A DNA stretch of 64,000 bases from Fragilaria crotonensis (Eukaryota; Bacillariophyta; Fragilariophyceae; Fragilariales; Fragilariaceae). A program made the position numbers and the translations under genes. Positions within the stretch are counted from its first letter, which is position 1, and each line of letters starts with the position of its first letter. The notes under the pieces are model-generated. The model was given only the letters and a program-made list of their open reading frames with translations, was not told where the DNA came from and did not search any database. Positions 54,988 to 64,000 of the stretch are shown one piece after another. The stretch spans positions 28,285-92,284 of the forward strand of contig JAKSYS010000189.1 in the NCBI GenBank assembly GCA_022925895.1, in the 5' to 3' direction.

Positions 54988-55335
54988 ATGTGTGTCGAGG
55001 ATAAGCGTTTGCTGACAAGCGACAGCAGCAGTGGAAACGGGACTGCTATGACAGTGCAGTACGCACGACCGATAGTCGTGCGGAATCTGGAAGATTCGTT
55101 CAAGAATATTTATTCGGGATTCGTAAATGGAATACGAATTCCTACGGATGAGGTCCAACATGCAAGATTAACTGGTACGATCGAAACGAAAGGAATCAAC
55201 GGTGCGAGAAATATAATTAATGAAGATGCATGGATTGAAGTGAAGAACAAGGCTAAGAAGGTTACTTCCAAGAAGCAAGATCAATTTGGTAAGACCAAGA
55301 GGTCTGGGAGGATTGATAGGAGTAATCTAAAGTAG
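54988..55335 (+). CDS. short open frame upstream of a transposase, doubtful
   Basis: 115 codons without a clear ATG at the start (an in-frame ATG is at 55048). The product is basic at the C-terminus (NKAKKVTSKKQDQFGKTKRSG). It may be the remnant of an additional element gene. No domain. Confidence 0.25.
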   Translation: MCVEDKRLLTSDSSSGNGTAMTVQYARPIVVRNLEDSFKNIYSGFVNGIRIPTDEVQHARLTGTIETKGINGARNIINEDAWIEVKNKAKKVTSKKQDQFGKTKRSGRIDRSNLK

Positions 55336-55662
55336 TCACAACATTGCAGAGAGGAAAACAAACAAGGGTTTATAGTGTTGTCAAACTACTAGCTGGTAGG
55401 AATACTGTGGTACTGCGCACCGGAAGTGTAAGTACTGTTGCCGAGATCTGGAACATCTCAACATATGGCTGGATGCACGAAAAAAGGATTTTGGGTAGCC
55501 TCAGTAGGTCTAGTACAATATTTTTTTAGTTTTTTCTCACTCCGATGCTTCCAACACGTCGAACGTCGTACTCCATTGTTGTTGTGCTTCATAATTGAAT
55601 ATCTTTTGATCAGGATCACCTCCCGTGTGGCCTAAGGTCTCAAATTGACCACATTAAGCTCA

Positions 55663-58600
55663 ATGAGCGGGATCGATATCTACCCACGCGGCAAACATGC
55701 TCCAGCATCTTTTATTATGTCGTGTATACGTACGGTTTTCAAAGAGCAAGTAATTCATGATAGATGGTTACCGACAGAGCAACTTCGCATTCATATGCAT
55801 ATGAAGTTCAACATTGCAGATGACAAACACTTCAGTCAAGCATCCATGATGAGGGTGGTCAACAAGATGTTACCTTTGGTGAGCATGGAACCGAACATCA
55901 TTGAAGACACCGATGGAATCCAACTGCGAGTGTATCGGCATTCCTTTCAGGTGAAGAAACGATCCTACTTTTTCTGGATCACAAGAATGGATGGATCCAG
56001 CACACCGCCAATGATGCCTTCACAGCGCAATGCCTCAAATTGGGAAGAAGATTGTGTGTTGAAAAGATTGATTGCCGGTGCACGAGCACATCCGTTGGCA
56101 ATCGACATGACAATTGAACCGCAGGCCAAGCGACCGAAAGTCTTGGAAGGGGCGAGAATCGAAACGACGAGCAGTCTTCCCTTGAATGGTGCAACACAAA
56201 CAGCAATATGTAACTCTCTTTCTTCTTCTTGGTGGGAATCTGGCGATGCTCGCAAACTTTTTGCACCCTGCAGTGCAAAGTATGAATCTAAGGAATGCGT
56301 GAAAGCAATTGTGATTGATCGGATCGAGCTTCTCGAATCCGTTAACAGGAAAGGGAAGAATTGGATGAATGTTGTGGAATCAGGATCATGGAGCATGGAG
56401 ACATGTCCCTACTCCAAATCAGAAATAATGACACTGCGATTGCGGAGTATGTACCTAGCATTGGCATTACGTCAATTTGTTTTCAACATGACGGGAGATC
56501 TGAGAACGCAGTGGACTTGGAAAAGATGTCTCTTATCTGCAATCGAGGGAATGAATGATATTGGTGTTGAGTATTATTCAAATTACAGAACATTGGCAAG
56601 ATGGCACAGGAAGTTGGCCAAACACCGACTCTTTTTTTGTAAAACTCCAGACGAGAAAACAATGATGCCACCATTCTTTCGTGACAACCCTGATGCCTTG
56701 GAGGCATTCAAGCGATACGGGGTTGCAAATATTCAAGATCTGCGGGTTGAATTGATGTATAGCTATGTACACCAAGATCTGATTCCAAAGATAATATCAA
56801 AAGCCGAGCAAAATGGTTTATTCGATGACGACGGTACCGAGTTTCCAACTTCCGATAACGAAGAAGTAGGGATAACACCTGCTATAACACAAACTCCAAA
56901 GGACATCTTCCTTCAAACGTACGGACTTCGCACATTAGGTATTACAACGATTGCAAGGTGGATGTACGCTGTCGGCTTTTGGTACAAGAAGAGGGAAAAG
57001 CATTACTTTGTTGACGGTCATGAAAGACCTGAGACACTTGCGTATCGACCAGTATTTACAAAGAAATACTTAGACAACGAAATACGAGCTCATCGATGGA
57101 TACAAATGACACAAAGAGAATCAAAAGAGTTGGAGTCCATTGGTCACGTTCCAATGAATTGCGGCTTCAAGTACATTGATGACGATGGAACTGACATGAT
57201 TGAATATCATGTCGACTCTTCCTATAGATTTCAGCACCGACTATCTACGTTGCAATTTGGCGGAAACCTTAGCATCCGAAAGCCAATTGATTCTAAAGCT
57301 GTTATAGCTATACGTTGGCCAAGATGAAGCTGTATTCAAGCAATTCCTCTTCTCACATAAGATGTGGGTCGGTCCGAGTGGTCAACGTCCTCTCCTTCCA
57401 AAAGACGAAGGATCTGGTACAATGGTTTCAGCGTTCGTGACAAGAGAGCATGGTATCATTCGAGAGATAAGCGATATGATTCTGGATGAAGTGAACGAAC
57501 AAAGGTTAGGGAAGGTCTATGCAGATGAAGATGCAGCGATTGAGATTCTGGGAAGTTCAAGGAAGTTGCCACTTACAAAGGATAAGTCGCCATTTCTTCT
57601 TTTCTTCGAGTATGGCGAGAATCGGGAAGGCTATTGGACATATAACAATATGGTCATCCAGTTCGAGGATGCAGTTGATGTCCTTCGAGTTATGCATCCA
57701 ACATTTGATTTTGTTTTCCTTTTTGACCACAGTTCAGGCCATGCAAAACAACGTCCCGACGGCCTCAATCATCACAGGATGAATCGCACGTTCGGAGGCA
57801 AAGCCAATCGGATGCGAGCAACCCTGATAGAGCAAGAACAAGGATACCTTGGCAGCTTTCCTCGAACCTTGGAGCCCGGAGATATCCAATCTCTTGTGTT
57901 CACGAATGCAGATGAAGGTCCCTTTTGGCTGTCGGACACAGAAAGAGAAGAAAATCGACATGACAAGCAATTTGGCACTTTCAATGAAGTCAAGCTCACG
58001 AACACTGAGATGAGGCAAGAAACAAAGGCGTCACTGAGAATGCCACCTTTCAAAAGAATACAAGACAGTTGAGGGATCTCTGTACGCAACACGAGATTCC
58101 AACTTCAAGACGTGTTGAAAATGTACTCGAGCGGAATCGCGCAGAACTGGAGGTCGAACTTCGAGCCCAAGGGATATCCATAAAGGGAAAAAACAAGCGG
58201 GAGTTGGCGGGCTTATGTTTGGCTAACAACATAGCCATCACTAAGACAGCTGAGAAAATCAAGGAAGGATGGGAAGGGAAAGCAAAGGGGTTATTACAGG
58301 TATTATGGGAGCGAGGGTTGATTGACGGCGCACACATCAAACAATACTCATTTACCGGAAAGAAAGATGCGTTTGGGAGTGTAATTGACGTTGGAACAAG
58401 CTTGAGGCATATTATGGGTTTATGCTATGACTTCATCAATGAAGAGGGCATGCTTCAGCACATTGCAAAGTGTCTCGGTGTTGAGGTGCTTTTGACTCCA
58501 AAGTGTCATGCCGAGCTTGCCGGGGAAGGTGTGGAGTATATCTGGGGTGGTGCAAAAGGTGAATACAGAAGATTATGCCTTGCACAGAAGAGAGGGAAGG

Positions 58601-58851
58601 ACAATTTCAAGGCCAGTTTGTATCATTGCCTGTCGGAAAAAGTGATTCCGATTGAAAGAGTTAGAAAATATGCTCGTCGTGCAAGACAGTATTTGATGGC
58701 TTACCATGCTGTTGATTCCGGACAAGTTGATCAACAAACTCAACATGATTGTTTGAAGTTTGGTCCTGTGGCAGTAGACAAGCTGATCAACAACTTCAAA
58801 ACACACCGCTGTGTGTTTGACTTCGACTACAAGTTCATCATAGAGGCATGA
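55663..58851 (+). pseudogene. IS630/Tc1-like DDE transposase, frame-disrupted
   Basis: ATG 55663 begins a roughly 1060-residue product in three frames. The N-terminal half is a DNA-binding-type region. The catalytic core starts at GQDEAVFKQFLF, reached by skipping one base near 57313. It continues with LPKDEGSGTMVSAF, FVFLFDHSSGHAKQRPDG, and, after a second frame change near 58066, LPK-like LTPKCHAELAGEGVEYIWGGAK and a C-terminal helix with YARRARQYLMAYH. The Asp of GQDE, the Asp of FDHSSGH and a Glu in the EYIWGGAK block are the candidate triad. Inverted-repeat ends were not found. The superfamily is inferred from motif order. Confidence 0.75.
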
Positions 58852-59356
58852 AGGATGAGTGATGATGTGCTTTGTTTTTGTGAAGAATGTGATACTTCTC
58901 TCGTCTGTGAATTCAGAAGGGCGTGCTTTCAAAATATACAATATTGTAGCTTTTCAATACAGAAATCTTTCTTGTGCTCATCATTGACAAATTGAGAACT
59001 AAATTTATTTTATACGAGAGCTACGATGGCTACCCAAAGTACTTTTTATTTGCATCCAGCCATATGTGTTTCCAAGTACACTTGTACATACTGTACTTGT
59101 ACTGTATCTGCAATCGAGATCAGTTAACCGTTACAACCACAGCTGTACATAGTAGAACAGTATCTGATCACCGTGGCCTGCTCGCGAGTTCTATTGTTCT
59201 GGATCTACTGCATGCATGGAATCGAAGATTCGATGCCAGACATTTTGACAGTATCATACTCAGTACAAAATATACATACTAAACTCAGAGCACACAAATA
59301 CCACAACACCACAACACGCAGCACCAAATCACGGCACAACTACTGTCGAAGGAACG
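58852..59356. other. spacer, no gene seen
   Basis: GTAC words at 59075-59105; ACAACACCACAACACG-type runs at 59300-59340 just upstream of the next gene. Confidence 0.4.
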
Positions 59357-60499
59357 ATGGAAAAAAAGTCATCAGCGGGGCTCCGCCGCCCACACTGTCA
59401 GCCTGATCGCAACGTTCTGACAACTGCGTTGGTGGCCATTTGCGTGTTTTTCACACTTCTCTATAACCGCGCATCGCAATCGGAATTGCCACAGCAGGCA
59501 CCAACTGGCGCGAAAACGAATCTGAAAGGTGGTGGTTTGACGGCACAAGAAGAACAAGAAAAACAGATCGCACAAGACAAGGACAAGTGGAAAGCTGCTA
59601 CAAACAAGTGCAGTCATCCACGCAAAAACCAAATCACTGTTAGCGAGAACGTGCTTACACCAGGTGAATGCAGTGTGGGTTGGGGCACTGAAGCGGGCGT
59701 TAGCAGCGGTCAGAATCTAGAAGATGCAGTCATGTTCAATAGATTCTTTTCTGGTTCAAGCCCATTGGCACACCTTGGTCAAGGAAATGGCAATGGCAAG
59801 CAAGTTGATGGTATCTATCTGGAAATGGGTGCTTTGGATGGCGTCACCTTTAGTAACTCAAGACTCTACGAGTATTGCGCTGGATGGGATGGGATCTTGA
59901 TTGAGGCGCAACCGGAAAATGTCAAGCACTTGTATGAAAATCGTCCTTGTGCCATCATTATTCCAGAGGGAGTCTGTGGCGCTTCTAAAGATGGCTCGCC
60001 ATCAACGATTCGCATGTCCCTTGACGAGGGCACAGCGTTTGATCTCTCCACGCGTGAATCATCCGACATTGTCCCAGGTGTTGACGTTCCTTGTCGTCCC
60101 CTCAGCACGATGTTGGAAGAATATGGTGTCAACAGGATCAATTTCTTCTCATTGGATGTTGAAGGTGCAGAACTCAAAGTTCTTGAAACTTTCGATTTCA
60201 AAAAGGTCAAAATTGACGTGCTCATGGTCGAGGGAGATTTCATCCACTCTCAAGGAGATTTGGGAGACGATGTCAAGGCCGCAAATAATGCCAAGGTGGA
60301 GGCAGTCCGTACATTGGTGGAGACCATGTCTGACATGAAGCGAGTTCCCTCCCGCCTTGATTCAGGGGAAACAGATGAGCGCTTGTGTGCAAGGAACGGA
60401 ATCACAGATTGCTTGTACTTTAGCATTGCTGGATCCGATGTGTTTGTGAGCCCTGAATTATATGAATATGATACGAAGCCGTGGACGTTTACTGGCTAG
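59357..60499 (+). CDS. FkbM-family methyltransferase, type II membrane protein
   Basis: Single exon, 380 residues from ATG 59357. The membrane anchor is LTTALVAICVFFTLLY (about 21-36), followed by a Gln/Glu/Lys-rich stem. The catalytic domain has SSGQNLEDAVMFNRFF, the SAM-binding stretch GIYLEMGALDGVTFSNS, LIEAQPENVKHL, and the FkbM signature INFFSLDVEGAELKVLETFDF. Such enzymes O-methylate sugars or other hydroxyls; the anchor suggests action in the Golgi lumen. The acceptor is unknown. Confidence 0.88.
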   Translation: MEKKSSAGLRRPHCQPDRNVLTTALVAICVFFTLLYNRASQSELPQQAPTGAKTNLKGGGLTAQEEQEKQIAQDKDKWKAATNKCSHPRKNQITVSENVLTPGECSVGWGTEAGVSSGQNLEDAVMFNRFFSGSSPLAHLGQGNGNGKQVDGIYLEMGALDGVTFSNSRLYEYCAGWDGILIEAQPENVKHLYENRPCAIIIPEGVCGASKDGSPSTIRMSLDEGTAFDLSTRESSDIVPGVDVPCRPLSTMLEEYGVNRINFFSLDVEGAELKVLETFDFKKVKIDVLMVEGDFIHSQGDLGDDVKAANNAKVEAVRTLVETMSDMKRVPSRLDSGETDERLCARNGITDCLYFSIAGSDVFVSPELYEYDTKPWTFTG

Positions 60500-61128
60500 T
60501 CACTTATCCACCGCAGACGAGATCGAAGCCATGATTATTCTGCTTGCTGCGATGCATGGCGTTTGTCGTATTCCGTACAAAAATAGTCTGAAGAATCACT
60601 GGAAAACACATGAGGTCAGCAATGGATTAACACAACGCACTCTTTTAGGTGCTCTGCAAGGAAATGACAAAGGATGAGTGCATGCAGGGGCAGTCGACTA
60701 AGTGTGAATAAAAAGACTTTGTTAAGTTCTCTACATGTGACCGGCATACTTGTCAGACCAATATCATATCATACATGGTATGTATGCATGTACGGTGTTG
60801 CGTTCAAGTAGTGTGCGAGTATTCAGTATTCAGTACGTAAAACCTGGTACTGGGAATTTTGCAGTAGGCATTGAAAGATGTCTCTATTTCATAGTCAACC
60901 CGTCAACCCCCCACCCCGGCCCGAGCTGCGGAACGCCATTGTACTAGCAACAACAATCAGCAAACTTGGTGTTGTCGCGTAGATCATTGATCTTGAGGTA
61001 GTACGTGTACTGCGCATACCATTTCTGTATTACGTAGTCCACGATTGCGAAGTGCACGCATGCATCCTACCAATGATTCAACTCTTCTATTAGTAGAGTG
61101 AATCCGGACAAGCCAATCGTCGAGTTCA
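60500..61128. other. spacer between converging genes
   Basis: No gene supported. Confidence 0.4.
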
Positions 61129-62359
61129 TTAGTAGAGTCGCATGAATAAAATGACAAAAATCACCACGGCAAAGGTCTTGAGAATTAGTGCCCGATTGCC
61201 CTTCTTCAAGGAGTAGAGAATTTGGATTTCAGCTTGGCCGGCTGCAACATCTGTATGGGCGGCTTCAACATCATCTTCAATCTTATCCAGCGTTTCACCC
61301 TGAGCAACAATGAGATTGGACATTTTGCTAAACAGCGTGGACAGTTCAGCCAGAGATTTTTCCGCCTGTTTGGCATGCTCCAATCGAGTTTTAGTTTGCC
61401 GTTTCTCATGACGAACTTGGACTTGTTCTTGAACCGCGCCAACGTCCTGATTCGCTGGATTATTATTAGTAGCATTTTGACGTCGTTGTCGAATACCCTC
61501 ATTTGCCATGGACGACGCGGCACCATGGTAACCACCATACCCCGTGGATACTCCTCCTCCAGAACCACCATAGGAACTAGTAGGACGCAGAAGTACCTGC
61601 TGTGTAACCTGCAGACATTGCTGTGCCGCCCGACGACGCCCCGTTCAAAGATCCTTGTCGGGCCGGCGCAATGCGTCGATGGCCCGTGGGTATGCGGCCA
61701 TTGGGTTTGTTGGACGGTGTTGTTGTCACGGTAAACAAAGGAGATTCCTGTAACGTCTTTTGTGCCGCTGCCGACGCTCCAACGGCTTTGACTGGTTGTG
61801 GATTCCATAATTTTCGTCGCTGCGCTTGATCGGCCAAGACTGTGCCTCGCACCTTGAGGATCTCTTTGAGTCTAGCTGTTTGTTGGGAGGCAGCCGATTG
61901 CAACCATTCAGCAAGCAAGGATAAGTGTTTTTGATGTTGCCCCGTCGATCGGAATGCTTTAAGTTGCTCCACTATCGTGTTCAATTCCTTCGCGTCGGTT
62001 TCTAGTTGTTGAGTACAGGAAGCAATCTCATTCGTTGGGTCGTTGACATGACCACGTCGTTTCACCAGTTGCTGGAGTGTTTCCAATGAGACATGCATCG
62101 CACGGAGGAGCGTAAGTCCATCTTCAGATAGTATTGAGACTTGAGGAAAGTACTGTTGTTGTTGCTCTTGATGCAATTCGAGGTGAGAGGGCTCGATGAA
62201 CCACCAATCGTGTGGTGACGGGGGCGGATTTTGCGCCTTTGCGATTTTGAGAGCCGTTCGGGCGCAGGACAAGAGCTCTGAAGTTCTCGACACGGCATGA
62301 CTAGGAGTAGCAACGCCTTTCAGTTGTTGTATTGAGGTCACAGACGCCATTGCGGTCAC
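61129..62359 (-). CDS. Sed5/syntaxin-5-like Qa-SNARE, one frame break
   Basis: Start ATG 62359 (MTAMASVTSIQQ) or 62350. The N-terminal part holds a helical bundle-like region (LTLLRAMHVSLETLQQLVKR, DAKELNTIVEQLKAF). A Gly/Ser/Thr-rich linker follows, then in another frame the SNARE motif KSLAELSTLFSKMSNLIVAQ with the zero-layer Gln, and the C-terminal anchor LILKTFAVVIFVILFMRLY. The two halves join if one base near 61583 is skipped (TCCTACTAGTTCC). No splice sites fit. Syntaxin-5 family proteins drive ER-Golgi and intra-Golgi fusion. Without a correction the frame ends at 61577 and the SNARE motif is lost. Confidence 0.8.
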
Positions 62360-62714
62360 GAGTGTGTATGCCAGATAGTCGTCGACGATTTAAAAACGGA
62401 TTCGTCAATTTTTGAGAGGCCACTCGAAAGTCGAAATAGGGTGTGTGTGAAAGCAAGACGACAACCGTAGACATGTGTTCATGTTCAGGGTCCTACTACG
62501 TCCTAGTACTAAGTGGACCGTCACCGTACTCCAGCACTAATTTTACAGCTGGTACTACCAGATACTGCAGTTCCAGTAAAGTTGTGATTTTCTATCTTCT
62601 GCAAGTCCTCTCGTGCTTTGGTTTGCTTTTGCTACAGTAGGCAGCAGTACATTTAGGGTGAGGGGATCCAAGATCTTAAGGGTGACCCACACGCTTTGCA
62701 TGGTGAATCCTAAC
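62360..62714. other. spacer, minus-strand promoter region of the SNARE gene
   Basis: No gene seen; GTAC and AGTACT words at 62490-62570. Confidence 0.4.
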
Positions 62715-63920
62715 TCAAGGATGACGGTACAAGTGATGCCGCCTCTCATCGCTGCCAGTGTGTTGTTCACATGTTCGGCAAAGCTCCCCCAACTGCAACG
62801 ATGAATCCTCCAATCCATACCCAATGCTTCCTTCATTCCCTGGAAATCCCACATTGGGATGCTTGAATGTCACGTAGAACAGTGCACGTATTGACTTGCT
62901 CCTCAAACCACTTTCTTCCTCGGCTCCTGTTTCAACAAATCCAAGTCCGGTCGTCGACGCCGCAGTTGCCACAGGAACTTGCCGATTGGCTGTCCCACAG
63001 TGCAATATTCTGGAATCAAAAATGGCACATGACCCTATTGGCAACAACCCCACCGCGACTGTCGGCGCATCCCGCAACAATTGATCCTTGGGAGACAATC
63101 CGAATTCACAATACAAATCTTCCACACGACGACGTTGGAATCGATCATGTGCCTCCTGACGATTGTGGGTGCCTGGAATCCAAATTGTGGGCCCCATGTC
63201 GGGAGTAATGTCCTGCAGGGCCACAAAGCATGTGAGTGCGAGGGGTTCCAGACTAGTATTGTCCCTGCCATCATTTTCTTTGGGAATGACAAAAGGATGA
63301 TCGGGATGGACATTTTGTCGCTGAGAACCGGGACGAGAAATCAAACAACTCAGCTCGTAGAGGGTGCAGCTCTCTGTACCTTTGGCAAGTACTGTGGCGA
63401 TGGTGTGACGGACCGGCGACTGAAGGAGTTCCTTCAGAGCATTCATTACAGGAGATGGTCCCAAGGGAATCTTGAGATCGCATCGACTTTTATTCAATAG
63501 GACATTGGCAAATCGTTCGGAAAAGCGAACCTCGCCCTTTTCGACGTCCGTTGTTGATCGGCGTTCGAGGTCCAAAACATAGTCCCTTAAACAATTTGCT
63601 GTGTTTTCGGAGAGAACATTGTCGATTCGAACTACCCCATCATTGCGGAGTGTGTCACAGAAATCTCCAAGTTTGACCTCGAGTGGAGACAGATTCTTAG
63701 CCATTAGCTTCTCTTCGATTTCGCCTCGCAATGTCAGGATATGTTGCTGATCCGGTCGTACCGGTCGCTGGTAGTCGTTGAAGTTCTCACTCAATGCTCC
63801 AATACGACACCTCGAACGGCGGCGCACATTTTGAACGAGATCAAAACTATGGAATTGAAATGAAGCGCATTCGCACATAAGGACAAAGGAGGAAAGGATG
63901 AGAAGGCGAGCCCCAGTCAT
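62715..63920 (-). CDS. PhyH-family Fe(II)/2-oxoglutarate dioxygenase with signal peptide
   Basis: Single exon, 401 residues. The signal peptide is MTGARLLILSSFVLMCECAS; the following FQFHSF might be a weak plastid motif but lacks the usual Pro. The catalytic domain starts at DTLRNDGVVRIDNVLSE. Fe ligands are His and Asp of NVHPDHPF and the His of DSRILHCGTAN; the Arg of SIRALFYVTF would bind 2-oxoglutarate. GPTIWIPGTHNRQEAHD is a family hallmark. Substrate unknown; PhyH proteins hydroxylate lipids, alkaloids and small metabolites. It is a fourth 2-oxoglutarate dioxygenase locus in this window but of a different family from the P4Hs. Confidence 0.87.
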   Translation of the reverse strand: MTGARLLILSSFVLMCECASFQFHSFDLVQNVRRRSRCRIGALSENFNDYQRPVRPDQQHILTLRGEIEEKLMAKNLSPLEVKLGDFCDTLRNDGVVRIDNVLSENTANCLRDYVLDLERRSTTDVEKGEVRFSERFANVLLNKSRCDLKIPLGPSPVMNALKELLQSPVRHTIATVLAKGTESCTLYELSCLISRPGSQRQNVHPDHPFVIPKENDGRDNTSLEPLALTCFVALQDITPDMGPTIWIPGTHNRQEAHDRFQRRRVEDLYCEFGLSPKDQLLRDAPTVAVGLLPIGSCAIFDSRILHCGTANRQVPVATAASTTGLGFVETGAEEESGLRSKSIRALFYVTFKHPNVGFPGNEGSIGYGLEDSSLQLGELCRTCEQHTGSDERRHHLYRHP

Positions 63921-64000
63921 GATGTATCATCAAAACTACACCCCATGGTGAATGGGGACAAAAAACGAATAAAGCAACGTCAAGCAAAGAATCGTCGGTG

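Overview
The window reads as nuclear DNA of a diatom, probably a pennate one. Two plastid enzymes carry an N-terminal signal peptide followed by an AF-type cleavage motif (ANAF, HAFLSP), the stramenopile bipartite plastid address. Genes are short, with few introns of about 70 to 165 bases, lie on both strands, and are split by repeat-rich spacers full of GTAC words. The species cannot be named from the sequence.

Layout. 1-9 kb: the end of an unknown gene, then two tandem three-ShK prolyl 4-hydroxylase genes separated by a hAT transposon with matching ends and a perfect target duplication; the first copy has one in-frame stop. 9-23 kb: housekeeping and unknown genes: a diatom-type hypothetical, a NUP50/Nup2-like nucleoporin with a Ran-binding domain, plastid phosphoglycolate phosphatase, a small secreted or membrane protein, an acidic/basic nuclear-type protein, a Man1/Src1-type inner nuclear membrane protein and a protein rich in RRxS sites. 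23-24.3 kb: a third, intronless ShK prolyl 4-hydroxylase. 24.3-36 kb: a repeat island with a GGTACT array, a PIF/Harbinger-like MITE containing a long palindrome, a 508-base trinucleotide array, short tandem repeats and a frameshifted Helitron. 36-54.6 kb: GT92 glycosyltransferase, sulfotransferase-like type II protein, NSUN2-like tRNA methyltransferase with several frame breaks, plastid glycerate kinase, a secreted Pro/Ser/Thr-rich protein, a RING protein, a MORN protein and an ARM/HEAT protein. 55-58.9 kb: a broken IS630/Tc1-like transposase. 59-64 kb: FkbM methyltransferase, a Sed5/syntaxin-5 Qa-SNARE and a PhyH dioxygenase.

How they connect. Phosphoglycolate phosphatase and glycerate kinase are the entry and exit enzymes of photorespiration, both with plastid addresses. 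Prolyl 4-hydroxylases, GT92, the sulfotransferase-like protein, FkbM and the Golgi SNARE all belong to the secretory route, and the Pro/Thr-rich secreted protein is the kind of substrate such enzymes modify. Eukaryotic neighbours need not be co-functional, so that link is an inference. Most exon joins were worked out by hand from splice dinucleotides and reading phase.
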